A DNA stretch of 64,000 nucleotides from JAUIAI01 sp045106815 (GCA_045106815.1 JBGCFG010000022.1:239296-303295), one strand, 5' to 3'. Shown: positions 1 to 8,084, counted from the stretch's first letter. Made by a program: numbers and translations. Notes: generated from the sequence alone by a model not told the origin.

Positions 1-1
1 A

Positions 2-451
2 CTGCATCCGGTCCTGGGCAAGCGCCGCGCACACAGAGGTACTGACTTTGCAGCGCCTGCTGGCACAAAAATTCGAGCGACTGCCAGCGGCATCATTCGC
101 TCAATCGGTAACCAGCGCGGCTACGGTCGCACCATTGTGATCCAACACGAAAAACGGATTTCAACACTGTATGCCCATATGCGTGGCTACCGGAAAGGGC
201 TCAGAGCTGGCTCTAAGGTCCGCCAGGGAGATGTCATCGGCTACGTTGGCTCAAGCGGATGGGCAACTGGCCCACATCTTCACTATGAGATTCATCGGAA
301 AGGTCGGCCGGTTAATCCGCTTCGGGTGAAGCTGCCCGCTGCAGCACCTCTGACCGATGAAATGCTGGTCCAGCACACCGAGCGAGTTGAAGAACTAAAG
401 TCGCAGTTCGCATTGCTTGAGCAAGTTCAACTGGCAAGCAACTTCCAGTAA
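2..451 (+). CDS. M23 family metallopeptidase, C-terminal part
   Basis: This is the 3' end of a gene that starts before the window; the reading frame is open from base 2. The translation shows the LytM/lysostaphin-type catalytic core: HRGTDFAAPAGT holds the first His and Asp zinc ligands (HxxxD), and GPHLHYEI holds the HxH pair. Such proteins are periplasmic peptidoglycan endopeptidases or amidase activators. The next gene, anmK, recycles anhydro-muramic acid released from peptidoglycan, so the pairing makes sense for wall turnover. The N-terminal signal and any LysM or OapA domain lie outside the window. Confidence 0.9.
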   Translation: MHPVLGKRRAHRGTDFAAPAGTKIRATASGIIRSIGNQRGYGRTIVIQHEKRISTLYAHMRGYRKGLRAGSKVRQGDVIGYVGSSGWATGPHLHYEIHRKGRPVNPLRVKLPAAAPLTDEMLVQHTERVEELKSQFALLEQVQLASNFQ

Positions 452-494
452 TCGCGTTCTGGCTCACGAGCCGGATCATTCTCGTGAGCCAACC

Positions 495-1652
495 ATGCCA
501 TCTCATACAGGCGCGATTGTTATCGGTTTGATGTCCGGCACCAGTCTGGACGGCGTTGACGCCGTTGCCCTGGAAATTGACCCAAATGAATCGGGTTCGT
601 TCGCCCTGCCTCGACAGGTTCTAGGAAACCACTCAGTCGCCTTGCCCGCAGCGCTGAAAACGAGCCTGAGCCAGCTATGCACCCCGTTGCCTGCCGCGCA
701 CAGCACTGACATTGATTTAATCGAACGTTTGGGCGATGCGCGTCGTGATCTTACTGACCTTTACGCGGCGGCTGTCGCTGGTCTGCCCACGGCTATCAGC
801 AGCAGAGCAGTCGCAATTGGCGCCCATGGACAAACCATTCGACACCGGCCGGAGCGATCTTTTTCGCTCCAGATTATTGATGGCGCGCGCCTCGCTGAAT
901 CGAGCCAGTTGCCCGTTGTCACCGATTTTCGGGCTGCTGATATTGCAGCAGGTGGTCAAGGCGCCCCACTAGCGCCTGTGTTCCACCAGGCCATGCTGAG
1001 TGCACACCCGCAATGGCGGGCCGTTCTTAACCTAGGCGGCATCGCGAATGTCACGGTTTTGTCCGAAGACGGTCATCGAATCGAGGCTGGGTTTGATACC
1101 GGTCCTGCCAATCGACTCATGGATGAGTGGTGCCGTATTCATACTGGCCATGATTTCGATGCGGAAGGCCAGTGGGCAACCAGCGGCCAGGTTAATCATG
1201 AACTTCTCAATTTGTTTCTTGCCCATGACTTCTTTGCCCGGCCGGCGCCCAAGAGTACCGGGCGAGAAGAGTTCTCGATGGCATGGATCAACGAAGTGAT
1301 CACCAGGCTCAGGCCTCGCAACCAAGACTTGGCGCCGGCAGACGTGCAAGCCAGCTTGCTGGAGTTAACAGCGCAATCTGTTGCTCGAGCGCTTGCACCC
1401 TACAAGCTGCAAGGTCTGCTGGTGTGCGGCGGGGGCGCCGCCAACACCGCACTCATGAATCGACTCCGCGTGGTCTGCGGTACAAACTGCATCAGCACCG
1501 ATGCGATCGGCATAAATCCGCAACAAGTTGAAGGCGCTGCCTTCGCATGGCTAGCCTGGCACCATGTGAGCCGGCGCGCAGTCAATCCGGGTTCTGGTGC
1601 CGCGGGGGCTCGAGTGGCTGGCGCGCTATACCCGAGTACGGTCGGACCTTAA
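495..1652 (+). CDS. anmK: Anhydro-N-acetylmuramic acid kinase
   Basis: AnmK phosphorylates and opens 1,6-anhydro-MurNAc to MurNAc-6-phosphate in cytoplasmic peptidoglycan recycling. The 385-residue product has the family's N-terminal glycine-rich ATP-binding signature GLMSGTSLDGVD, a HGQT segment near residue 115 and FDTGPAN in the middle. I chose ATG 495 because homology begins about 8 residues after it; a longer frame from TTG 417 would overlap the preceding gene and adds no recognisable sequence. Length is close to the usual 370-385. It follows the M23 peptidase gene by 43 bases on the same strand. Confidence 0.93.
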   Translation: MPSHTGAIVIGLMSGTSLDGVDAVALEIDPNESGSFALPRQVLGNHSVALPAALKTSLSQLCTPLPAAHSTDIDLIERLGDARRDLTDLYAAAVAGLPTAISSRAVAIGAHGQTIRHRPERSFSLQIIDGARLAESSQLPVVTDFRAADIAAGGQGAPLAPVFHQAMLSAHPQWRAVLNLGGIANVTVLSEDGHRIEAGFDTGPANRLMDEWCRIHTGHDFDAEGQWATSGQVNHELLNLFLAHDFFARPAPKSTGREEFSMAWINEVITRLRPRNQDLAPADVQASLLELTAQSVARALAPYKLQGLLVCGGGAANTALMNRLRVVCGTNCISTDAIGINPQQVEGAAFAWLAWHHVSRRAVNPGSGAAGARVAGALYPSTVGP

Positions 1653-1696
1653 CACCCGGTCAACAGAAATGACGCAGGCATGCGCCACAATGCAAG

Positions 1697-1719
1697 AACG
1701 GCCGCTGAAAGCGGCCGTT
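1697..1719 (+). terminator. Hairpin between convergent anmK and erpA
   Basis: A perfect 9-bp stem (AACGGCCGC/GCGGCCGTT) with a TGAAA loop lies between two converging genes. There is no U-tract on either strand, so it may terminate weakly or only protect 3' ends. Confidence 0.5.
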
Positions 1720-1743
1720 GCGAAGCATAAACTGCCTAAGCGA

Positions 1744-2094
1744 TCAGGCAGAGAAACTCGAACCACAGCCGCAGGTAGTCGTGGCATTTGGATTCTTGAT
1801 CACAAACTGAGCACCTTCAAGATCTTCTTTGTAGTCGATTTCAGCGCCAACCAAATACTGATAGCTCATTGAATCGATCAACAGCGTGACACCTTCTTTC
1901 TCCATGATGGTGTCATCTTCGTTGGTCTCTTCATCGAACGTGAAACCATACTGGAAACCAGAACAGCCACCACCCTGGACAAACACTCGCAGCTTGAGAT
2001 CGTTGTTGCCCTCTTCTTCGATGAGATCCTTCACTTTAAAGGCCGCACTGTCGGTGAAAACGAGCGGGGCCGGCATTTCGGTCATTGCGTTCAT
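1744..2094 (-). CDS. erpA: Iron-sulfur cluster insertion protein ErpA
   Basis: ErpA is an A-type carrier that delivers Fe-S clusters to apoproteins, including enzymes of isoprenoid synthesis. The 116-residue product has the three conserved cysteines: GGGCSGFQYGF in the middle and TTCGCGSSF at the C terminus. I set the start at ATG 2094 because GGAG lies 6 bases before it on the minus strand. The in-frame TTG 12 bases upstream would place the SD inside the gene. The erpA/argC/rpsI/rplM order fits betaproteobacterial chromosomes. Confidence 0.95.
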   Translation of the reverse strand: MNAMTEMPAPLVFTDSAAFKVKDLIEEEGNNDLKLRVFVQGGGCSGFQYGFTFDEETNEDDTIMEKEGVTLLIDSMSYQYLVGAEIDYKEDLEGAQFVIKNPNATTTCGCGSSFSA

Positions 2095-2254
2095 ATAACT
2101 CTCCAATTAACTCAAGTTTAGCAGCCTGGCCCACGGTTTCAATAGAAGCCGTATGGTTACTGACCGGTGGCCCGCTTAGGGCCGGTTTCCGCCCAATTGC
2201 AACCCTTTAGAACCGATATTGGGTTCCGATCGCCATTCTTTCAAGTGAAAGAAA

Positions 2255-3307
2255 TCACGGCAGGACCGGCACCTGCATCAAGCCGGTCGTTTCGGGCAAG
2301 TCAAACAACAAATTCATCACCTGCACGGCCTGCCCGGAAGCACCCTTGGTCAGATTGTCTTCAACAGCCAGAATCATCAGCAGGTCGCTCTCGGGTGGCC
2401 GATGGATTGCCAGCCGCACCATATTGGACGCCCTGACTGAACGGGTCTCCGGTGAAGACCCCGCTGGCATGACATCCACAAACGGTTCGTGTTGATACCG
2501 TGTTTCATAGAGAGACTGAAAGTCATAGTCCAATGCCTCGGGCTTAAGCCTCACGTAAATCGTTGCGAGGATTCCGCGCACCAAGGGCAGCAGATGAGGC
2601 ACAAAGGTTAGCTTGACTGGACCGGACGATACTGACTGCAGGCCTTGCACGATCTCAGGCCAGTGACGATGTCCGCCGACAGCATAGGCTTTGAAGTTAT
2701 CGCCTGCCTCCGCAAACAAATTGCTCACGCTAGCTTTTCGGCCGGCGCCCGACACGCCTGACTTGCAGTCAGCAATCAGCGAGGTCTTATCGACTAAATC
2801 GCCAGATGCTGACTCAAGCACCGGCATCAGCCCCAATTGCACAGCAGTCGGGTAGCACCCGGGCAATCCAATGACCCGGGCTCTGCAGATCTCATCTCGA
2901 TTCATCTCAGGCAGTCCATAAACAGCCTCTTCAAGCAAATCGGGACACGCATGATCAATTTTGTACCAGTGCTTGAAAGTAACCAGATCTTTCAGCCGAA
3001 AATCCGCCGCAAGGTCGATCACTCGCACACCGGCATCAACCAGTGAGCGTGCCTGTGACATCGCGACGCCATGCGGGGTGGCAAAGAACACCACATCGCA
3101 CTGAGCGAGCTTCTCGGGATCGGGCTCATCGAAAACAAGATCAACGAACCCACGCAAAGAAGGGAACATTTCGTCCACACGAGAGCCAGCTTCCTGGCGT
3201 GAGGTGATAACGCGCAGATCAGCAGCGGGATGACTCGCCAACAAGCGAAGAAGTTCTACCCCGGTATATCCGGTACCGCCAACAATGCCAACTTTGATCT
3301 GCTTCAT
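2255..3307 (-). CDS. argC: N-acetyl-gamma-glutamyl-phosphate reductase
   Basis: ArgC is the NADPH-dependent third step of arginine synthesis. The 350-residue protein starts with the Rossmann motif GIVGGTGYTGVELLRLL, carries the catalytic cysteine in GLPGCYPTA, and the GGHRHWPE segment typical of the type 1 enzyme. It lies downstream of rpsI on the same strand but is separated from it by a strong terminator, so it probably has its own promoter in the 3308-3334 gap or is reached by readthrough. Confidence 0.96.
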   Translation of the reverse strand: MKQIKVGIVGGTGYTGVELLRLLASHPAADLRVITSRQEAGSRVDEMFPSLRGFVDLVFDEPDPEKLAQCDVVFFATPHGVAMSQARSLVDAGVRVIDLAADFRLKDLVTFKHWYKIDHACPDLLEEAVYGLPEMNRDEICRARVIGLPGCYPTAVQLGLMPVLESASGDLVDKTSLIADCKSGVSGAGRKASVSNLFAEAGDNFKAYAVGGHRHWPEIVQGLQSVSSGPVKLTFVPHLLPLVRGILATIYVRLKPEALDYDFQSLYETRYQHEPFVDVMPAGSSPETRSVRASNMVRLAIHRPPESDLLMILAVEDNLTKGASGQAVQVMNLLFDLPETTGLMQVPVLP

Positions 3308-3334
3308 GTTTCACCTCAAACCGAATTACTCAAC

Positions 3335-3364
3335 AAAAAACCGCCGGCAAAGCGGCGGTTTTTT
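3335..3364 (-). terminator. Bidirectional rho-independent terminator after rpsI
   Basis: A GC-rich stem (CCGCC/GGCGG with further pairing around AAAG) is flanked by A6 on one side and T6 on the other. It ends the rplM-rpsI transcript before argC. Confidence 0.85.
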
Positions 3365-3410
3365 GTTTGACCGACGCTACCAACAGGGAGCGCCAACCAT
3401 TCGCAAGTGA

Positions 3411-3803
3411 TTAGCGCTTGGAGAACTGCTTGCGACGTCGGGCTTTGTGAAAGCCGACTTTCTTACGCTCAACTTCTCTCGCGTCACGCGTCACCAGACC
3501 TGCCTGTGACAACGTGGGCTTCAATCCTTCGTCGTATTCGATCAGCGCACGCGTGATGCCATGCCGAACAGCACCAGCCTGTCCAGACTCACCACCTCCA
3601 CGAACGTTCACCATCACATCGAAGGTATCCAGGTTGGAAGTCAGTTCAAGCGGCTGACGCACAATCATCCGGCCGGTCTCGCGAGAAAAAAACTCATCAA
3701 GCGGACGGCCATTCACGACCATCTTCCCGCTGCCTTTCTTGATGAACACACGGGCCACTGAAGTTTTGCGCCGTCCGGTTCCGTAATTGTATTCGCCGAT
3801 CAT
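3411..3803 (-). CDS. rpsI: 30S ribosomal protein S9
   Basis: 130 residues, the usual length. It begins NYGTGRRKTSVARVFIKKG and ends with the basic tail KARRRKQFSKR that reaches the ribosomal P site. It follows rplM by 3 bases, the conserved rplM-rpsI operon. Confidence 0.98.
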   Translation of the reverse strand: MIGEYNYGTGRRKTSVARVFIKKGSGKMVVNGRPLDEFFSRETGRMIVRQPLELTSNLDTFDVMVNVRGGGESGQAGAVRHGITRALIEYDEGLKPTLSQAGLVTRDAREVERKKVGFHKARRRKQFSKR

Positions 3804-3806
3804 GAA

Positions 3807-4235
3807 TTAGATTTCCAGAGATTGGGGTTGCTGCGCAGTATGAGGATGCGTGTCGTTACCGTAGATTTTAAGCTTCTTGATCATCGCGTAGCCCAACGGT
3901 CCCTTCGGCAACATGCCTTTCACAGCTAGCTCAAGCGCTCGCCCTGGCTTGCGAGCCTGCAGTTTCTCGAAAGTGTCAGAGTAAATGCCGCCTGGATATC
4001 CGGAATGACGGTGATAGACCTTGTCGGTTGCCTTCTTGCCGGTCACGCGAATCTTGTCAGCATTCACAACGACGATGAAGTCGCCGGTGTCGACATGCGG
4101 CGTGTACTCGGGCTTATGCTTGCCACGAAGGCGACTTGCGATTTCCGCAGCCAGACGACCCAGGATCTTCTCAGAGCCATCCACTAAGTACCAATTGCGC
4201 TCCACTTCATGCGCCTTGGCTGAAAAAGTCTTCAT
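3807..4235 (-). CDS. rplM: 50S ribosomal protein L13
   Basis: 142 residues, the family length. It has the L13 core: WYLVDGSEKILGRLA, GDFIVVVNADKIRVTGKK, YHRHSGYPGG and the MLPKGPLG segment. It is the first gene of the rplM-rpsI operon. The 950 bases upstream hold no other recognisable gene on this strand before the small RNA described at 4683-4772. Confidence 0.98.
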   Translation of the reverse strand: MKTFSAKAHEVERNWYLVDGSEKILGRLAAEIASRLRGKHKPEYTPHVDTGDFIVVVNADKIRVTGKKATDKVYHRHSGYPGGIYSDTFEKLQARKPGRALELAVKGMLPKGPLGYAMIKKLKIYGNDTHPHTAQQPQSLEI

Positions 4236-4390
4236 TTCTGCTAATTCCGTCGGTGAAACTACCGTTGCGTTGATCTTCTGCCCGCTTTCGTGAGGGTCAA
4301 GGCCAAAAGAGCGGGTGTTGAAATATCCGCTGCATCAGGCTTTGCGATGCTTTTACGATGCAAAGGCACGATCCATGGGACACCTAGATG

Positions 4391-4454
4391 AACCACAAGC
4401 TGCTTGGGCCAAAACCTGTTTGAGCCACAAACTGTTTCAGCCACAACCTAGACT
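4391..4454. repeat. Degenerate 16-bp tandem repeat upstream of rplM
   Basis: About four copies of a 16-base unit run in tandem: AACCACAAGCTGCTTG, GGCCAAAACCTGTTTG, AGCCACAAACTGTTTC, and a partial AGCCACAACCTAGAC. They lie about 155 bases upstream of the rplM start in sequence that codes for nothing I recognise. The rest of 4236-4682 shows no gene; an open frame at 4437-4823 on the minus strand resembles no protein family. Confidence 0.6.
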
Positions 4455-4682
4455 CGCCCCGACACGCTGGCTTCCCTGCCTTGTGCCTTCCTTTCTGCCC
4501 AATCGCGCCTTCACAGGACGCGGCGATACCGCGTTCTCTCCACGAAGCCCTCGATTATAGCCGTGTTCCGTCGCGACGGTCAAAGCAGGCCGCAGATTCA
4601 ATGACTGGCCTCCAGCGTCAATCTGGCGTGCGCTCAGACCCAGCGCCGCAGTCGCGAGTGCAGTTGAGAGAGAAGCGGCCGT

Positions 4683-4772
4683 ACAAAAGAAAAAGCCCGT
4701 CCAAATTGGGCGGGCTGAATCCACCTTTATGGAGGGTGGAGGAGACAAAAGTTGGATCGCCAAGCGATCAAT
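4683..4772 (-). ncRNA. Predicted small RNA with anti-Shine-Dalgarno motifs
   Basis: A good sigma-70 promoter (4807-4779) is followed within 100 bases by a strong terminator, with no open reading frame between. From the predicted start near 4772 the RNA would form: a hairpin GATCGC-TTG-GCGATC; a pyrimidine-rich stretch TGTCTCCTCCACCCTCC; a second hairpin TCCACC/GGTGGA with CUCC in its loop; then a 10-bp terminator stem (4694-4716, three-base loop) followed by TTTTTCTTTT. The CUCCUCC and CCCUCC runs are complementary to Shine-Dalgarno sequences. I recall a betaproteobacterial toxic small-RNA family with an exposed anti-SD, and this may belong to it, but I cannot confirm that from sequence alone. 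Confidence 0.65.
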
Positions 4773-4778
4773 GAACAA

Positions 4779-4807
4779 AGTATAGACAATCTTTTGTTGC
4801 AGCGCAA
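4779..4807 (-). promoter_or_regulatory. Sigma-70 promoter of the small RNA
   Basis: On the minus strand: -35 TTGCGC (4807-4802), 17-base spacer, -10 TATACT (4784-4779). Spacing is optimal and the -10 box is one base from consensus. Confidence 0.65.
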
Positions 4808-5189
4808 GAGCAATTCTTCCCATTTTGGAGACAGCTTAAGGTCGAGTTCACAATTCGAGTTAATTGACAACTTTTGGAGTTCGTCGAAATTGACAAACAG
4901 AAACAACAGCACTGCAATTTCAATAAGTTATAAATTCTTGGTAATACGTTTTAGCTAGTAAAAATCGATTCAGATTGATTTTTTTCACCTAAAACTAACG
5001 AATTTGAGCGTTAGCGCTACCTATTTGACCGTCAAGGCGAACCCTCAATGCTGCTTCGCAGCATCAGTTTAGTGCAGTATTTTTGGCCATTTGGTGCAAA
5101 CAAGCCAATAAGGTGCACAACATTTGTCCATGCATTTGAGTGGCTAGCCGGCGTTAGACTTGCGGCTGTTTATATATAGGGGACGGCCA
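4808..5189. other. AT-rich intergenic region upstream of the OsmC gene
   Basis: No gene is seen. The base composition is visibly richer in A and T than the flanks. It contains an inverted repeat CTAACG/CGTTAG near 4994-5013, a perfect hairpin ATGCTGC-TTC-GCAGCAT near 5048-5064, and three direct GTGCA repeats (5072, 5094, 5113) about two helical turns apart. These could be binding sites for a regulator of the OsmC gene or of the small RNA upstream. Confidence 0.4.
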
Positions 5190-5612
5190 ATGCAATGCAA
5201 AGTGCGGTGGACGGGACTACCCGGGATGAGTTTCGTCGCGGAAACCGGGAGCGGGCACGCAGTTATGCTCGACGGCGCAGTCGATGGTGGCGGCTCAAAC
5301 CTAGCGCCTCGCCCAATGGAAATGGTTCTACTCGGGACCGGCGGCTGCTCCGCATACGACATCGTCGTCATTCTGCGCAGGAGCGGACAAGACATTACTG
5401 GCTGCGAAGTGCAACTTGATTCCACCCGCGCCGACACCGACCCAAAGGTATTCACGTCCATTCGGTTTCATTTCACTGTCACCGGCAGAGCGCTAAAGCC
5501 CAATCTTGTTGAACGCGCCATCAAGTTAAGTCACGACAAATACTGCTCAGCCTCAATCATGCTCGCGCATTCGGTTGAGATGTCCCACACCTGGGAAATT
5601 GTCGAGGCTTAA
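5190..5612 (+). CDS. OsmC family protein
   Basis: OsmC/Ohr-fold proteins are thiol peroxidases that reduce organic hydroperoxides, although the YhfA-like branch has no proven substrate. The 140-residue product shows the two conserved cysteines: GTGGCSAYDIV (first) and DKYCSASIM (second). ATG 5190 is preferred because GGGGA precedes it by a few bases; an in-frame TTG at 5160 has no SD. It converges on coq7 with only 5 bases between the stop codons, a pairing I know from betaproteobacteria. Confidence 0.88.
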   Translation: MQCKVRWTGLPGMSFVAETGSGHAVMLDGAVDGGGSNLAPRPMEMVLLGTGGCSAYDIVVILRRSGQDITGCEVQLDSTRADTDPKVFTSIRFHFTVTGRALKPNLVERAIKLSHDKYCSASIMLAHSVEMSHTWEIVEA

Positions 5613-5617
5613 GACTT

Positions 5618-6277
5618 CTATAAGTAACGTGCCGTAGTGGTCATCACTTTCGCCACAGTACGCATCAACACCCGAGCCGGCGCCGGCACTGGCGCCCCAC
5701 CCATCCGGCGCGCCGTCGCACCGTGTTGCGCCTCGTCCTGTTTCATTTGAGCAACGATCGCCCGAGACCGTTGGTCTTTTGACGACATCTCAGTGAGATG
5801 ACCGTCCAGATGCTGCTCAACCTGACGTTCTGTTTCCATCATGAAGCCCATGCTCGCCTTGTCACCGAGGCGGCCAGCGACCAGCCCCATGGCAAAAGAG
5901 GCGCCGTACCAAACTGGGTTGAGAATCGATGGTGGCGTCTCGAGTTCCTTCAGCCGCTGTGCGGTCCAGGCAAGATGATCTCGCTCCTCTACCGCTGCAT
6001 CAGCAAGGCGCTCGCGAATATCCGGAGACCGCGCCATCAAGCCTTGTCCCTCATATAGCGCCTGCGCGCAAATCTCACCGACATGATTCACGCGCATGAG
6101 CGAACCAGACAGGCGACGCTCGCTTTCTGTGAGCTGCTCATCCGATGTTTCATCAACGGCAGCGGATTGATCTGCGGGATTAGGACGGCTCGCCTGAGCA
6201 CTTCCGGCAAGCACATTGACTGATCGCTGCGCGGCGCTAATGAGTCGATCGGTGAGATTGAAGCGACGAATGGACAT
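5618..6277 (-). CDS. coq7: 3-demethoxyubiquinol 3-hydroxylase Coq7
   Basis: Coq7 is a carboxylate-bridged di-iron monooxygenase that makes the last hydroxylation in aerobic ubiquinone synthesis. The 219-residue protein carries the ferritin-like ligand set: RVNHVGEICAQALYEGQ, EERDHLAW, MMETERQVEQHL and KQDEAQHG. Oxygen-dependent quinone synthesis matches the aerobic style of the photosynthesis genes in this window. The N-terminal 50 residues are low in conservation. Confidence 0.95.
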   Translation of the reverse strand: MSIRRFNLTDRLISAAQRSVNVLAGSAQASRPNPADQSAAVDETSDEQLTESERRLSGSLMRVNHVGEICAQALYEGQGLMARSPDIRERLADAAVEERDHLAWTAQRLKELETPPSILNPVWYGASFAMGLVAGRLGDKASMGFMMETERQVEQHLDGHLTEMSSKDQRSRAIVAQMKQDEAQHGATARRMGGAPVPAPARVLMRTVAKVMTTTARYL

Positions 6278-6348
6278 GATGCATTCCGTGTTTGTTGCCT
6301 GCTGGCCACAGGAAATAGAAAAAATGGGACCTCAAACGATGCAGCGCT

Positions 6349-6378
6349 TTGACCCGGGTCTGAATTTGGTGAGAATAA
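6349..6378 (+). promoter_or_regulatory. Candidate promoter of the porin gene
   Basis: TTGACC (6349-6354) and GAATAA (6373-6378) with an 18-base spacer, about 95 bases upstream of the porin start. Confidence 0.4.
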
Positions 6379-6472
6379 CCTTAACTTCTTGCCGAGGAAA
6401 AAATCAAAACTCGGGGAGTTGCGGTGGTTGACCTGCCACCTTTGATTTATGAGAAACCTAGGAGATTACTCA

Positions 6473-7423
6473 ATGAAAAAATCACTTCTCGCGGTAGCGG
6501 TCGCGGCAGCACTCCCCGCAGCAGCCATCGCACAAACCAATGTTCAGCTTTACGGTATTGGTGACGCCGCAATCACCATCGCGAATGACGACGCCAGCAG
6601 CAACGGTGACACGCAGTTTCAGATGAGCGACGGTATCCAGTCCGGTTCACGGGTTGGTGTTCAGGGCAGCGAAGATCTCGGCGGTGGCTTGTCAGCTACT
6701 TTCCGCTTCGAGCTCGGTCTGGACGTTGACGACGGTGACGGCGAAGGCAAGCTCTTCGGTCGTCAGGCTCGTATTGGCCTGAAAGGTAACTTCGGTGAAG
6801 TTCGCTTTGGTCGTCAGTACACCCCGATCTTCTGGAGTTCGATCGGTTATGACTTCTCAGGCTTCGGTTGGTATAACAACCACTTCGCCCTCGCCGGCAG
6901 TGCTGGTCGTCTGGACAACATGATCGAGTACCGCAACAAGTTCGGCGGTGTAAGGCTCATCTTGATGGCTGCTCCGACCGAATCAGCTGACCCCAACGAA
7001 GATGACTTCATCTACGGTTTGGGTGTTAACTACAGTGGTGGCGCATGGGGCATCGGTGGTGGTTACCACAGCGAAGGTGCTGCACAAAACGTGATCCACC
7101 TCGGCGGTAAGGTACAACTCGGCGCATTCGGCTTCGGCTTGAACTACGGTATTAATGACCGCGACAACGGCACCGAGCGTACCGAGATCGCTCTGTCATT
7201 TGGCTTGAAGCTTGGCGCCTCCGGCAACATGGTGCTGAACTATTCGATCAACGAAGACGATGCCGCCTCTGACTTCACAGAACTCGGCCTGTCCTACGGT
7301 CACTCCATGTCCAAGCGCACCAACTGGTACGTCTCACTGGGTATTGACGACATCGACGGCGCAAACGGCGCAGCCGGTACCACGCCAACTCTGATTTCAG
7401 CTGGTATCCGTCACAAGTTCTAA
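6473..7423 (+). CDS. Outer-membrane porin, Gram-negative general porin type
   Basis: The 316-residue product has a clear signal peptide (MKKSLLAVAVAAALPAAAIAQ, cut after AIA or AQ), then the start NVQLYGIGDAAI common to Neisseria/Burkholderia trimeric porins. It has repeated amphipathic beta strands, RVGVQGSEDLGGGL and GNFGEVRFGRQYTP. It ends in Phe (AGIRHKF), the outer-membrane targeting signal. ATG 6473 has TAGGAG 8 bases before it; an earlier in-frame ATG would put residues before the signal peptide. Its own promoter and terminator make it monocistronic. Confidence 0.93.
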   Translation: MKKSLLAVAVAAALPAAAIAQTNVQLYGIGDAAITIANDDASSNGDTQFQMSDGIQSGSRVGVQGSEDLGGGLSATFRFELGLDVDDGDGEGKLFGRQARIGLKGNFGEVRFGRQYTPIFWSSIGYDFSGFGWYNNHFALAGSAGRLDNMIEYRNKFGGVRLILMAAPTESADPNEDDFIYGLGVNYSGGAWGIGGGYHSEGAAQNVIHLGGKVQLGAFGFGLNYGINDRDNGTERTEIALSFGLKLGASGNMVLNYSINEDDAASDFTELGLSYGHSMSKRTNWYVSLGIDDIDGANGAAGTTPTLISAGIRHKF

Positions 7424-7463
7424 AAATAATTCGGCCTACGAGCCGAAGTTAGTGAAGTGACTA

Positions 7464-7494
7464 AGCGTCGGGGCAACCCGGCGCTTTTTTTTTT
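7464..7494 (+). terminator. Rho-independent terminator of the porin gene
   Basis: Stem AGCGTCGGG/CCCGGCGCT (one mismatch) with GCAA loop, followed by about ten T residues, 40 bases after the porin stop. Confidence 0.9.
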
Positions 7495-7515
7495 GGCTTG
7501 TTGTTGTTGGCTTGT

Positions 7516-7714
7516 GATTCGGCGATCGTGGGGGCTTGTGGTGGGGGGATAAGGCGGCGGCCCGGCTTCGCCGGACTTCCCGGCGGCAAGACTCTAATCG
7601 GGGGTCTGGCAGAACTCGCTTCGCTCAGACATGCTGCCCGCCTGATCCCCGATTAGAGCCTCACCACCGGCTTGCCTTAATCCCCCCACCACAAGCCCCC
7701 ACGATCGCCGAATC
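7516..7714. repeat. Large nested palindrome, copy 1
   Basis: Outer arms 7516-7555 (40 bases) and 7674-7714 (41 bases) are reverse complements with a single one-base indel. Inside are a small hairpin CCGG-CTTCG-CCGG region and a second perfect 12-bp pair, CTCTAATCGGGG (7592-7603) with CCCCGATTAGAG (7647-7658). These enclose a core at 7600-7650 that recurs inverted in copy 2. No coding signal is convincing here. It looks like a structured intergenic repeat that would form a long hairpin or cruciform. Confidence 0.8.
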
Positions 7715-7879
7715 AATGTACCGATTGGTGAGCGCAAAAAAAAACGACGGGAATTGCTGGGGGAAAAGAAAACCGGGAGGCGCGCAACCTGGCGCACGAA
7801 ACTCACAAGGTCCTCCAACTGCGCACAAACAAACCGCCGCCCGCACCCCCTTCCACGAGCGCGCACCTTAGGCGCTGCA

Positions 7880-8084
7880 GCATTCGGGCTTGAGGGGGGC
7901 ATGACGGTTCGGGTGATTGAGGCAAGCCAAGTGAGCGGAGCTGATCGGGGATCAGGCTGGCAGCATGTCTGAGCGAAGCGAGTTCTGCCAGACCCCCGAT
8001 CAGCTCCGCTCACTTGGGAAGTCCGGCGCAGCCGGACCGCCGCCTATCACCCGGCCAACAAACCTTCACGCCAAGCCCGAATGC
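7880..8084. repeat. Large nested palindrome, copy 2 (inverted)
   Basis: Inner arms 7927-7950 and 7994-8017 form a perfect 24-bp stem; outer ends GCATTCGGGCTTG (7880-7892) and its complement (8072-8084) close the structure. The 51-base core 7947-7997 is the reverse complement of 7600-7650 in copy 1 with one mismatch, and 8016-8044 matches 7555-7583 with two mismatches. The stems next to the core differ between copies yet each stays paired. The interval 7715-7879 between copies holds no gene I can support. Confidence 0.8.

Noticed and set aside
4437..4823. 128-codon minus-strand frame in the rplM-OsmC gap
   Set aside because: No family features and it runs through the small-RNA promoter and terminator; composition looks like chance.
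5081..5098. Possible sigma-54 promoter (TTGGCC...GTGCA)
   Set aside because: The GG to GC distance is one base short of the -24/-12 rule and the flanks do not match.
7594..8013. Overlapping frames of 60-139 codons in the palindrome region
   Set aside because: They arise because the inverted repeats are GC-rich and free of stops; the same peptide appears on both strands as a consequence of the palindromes.
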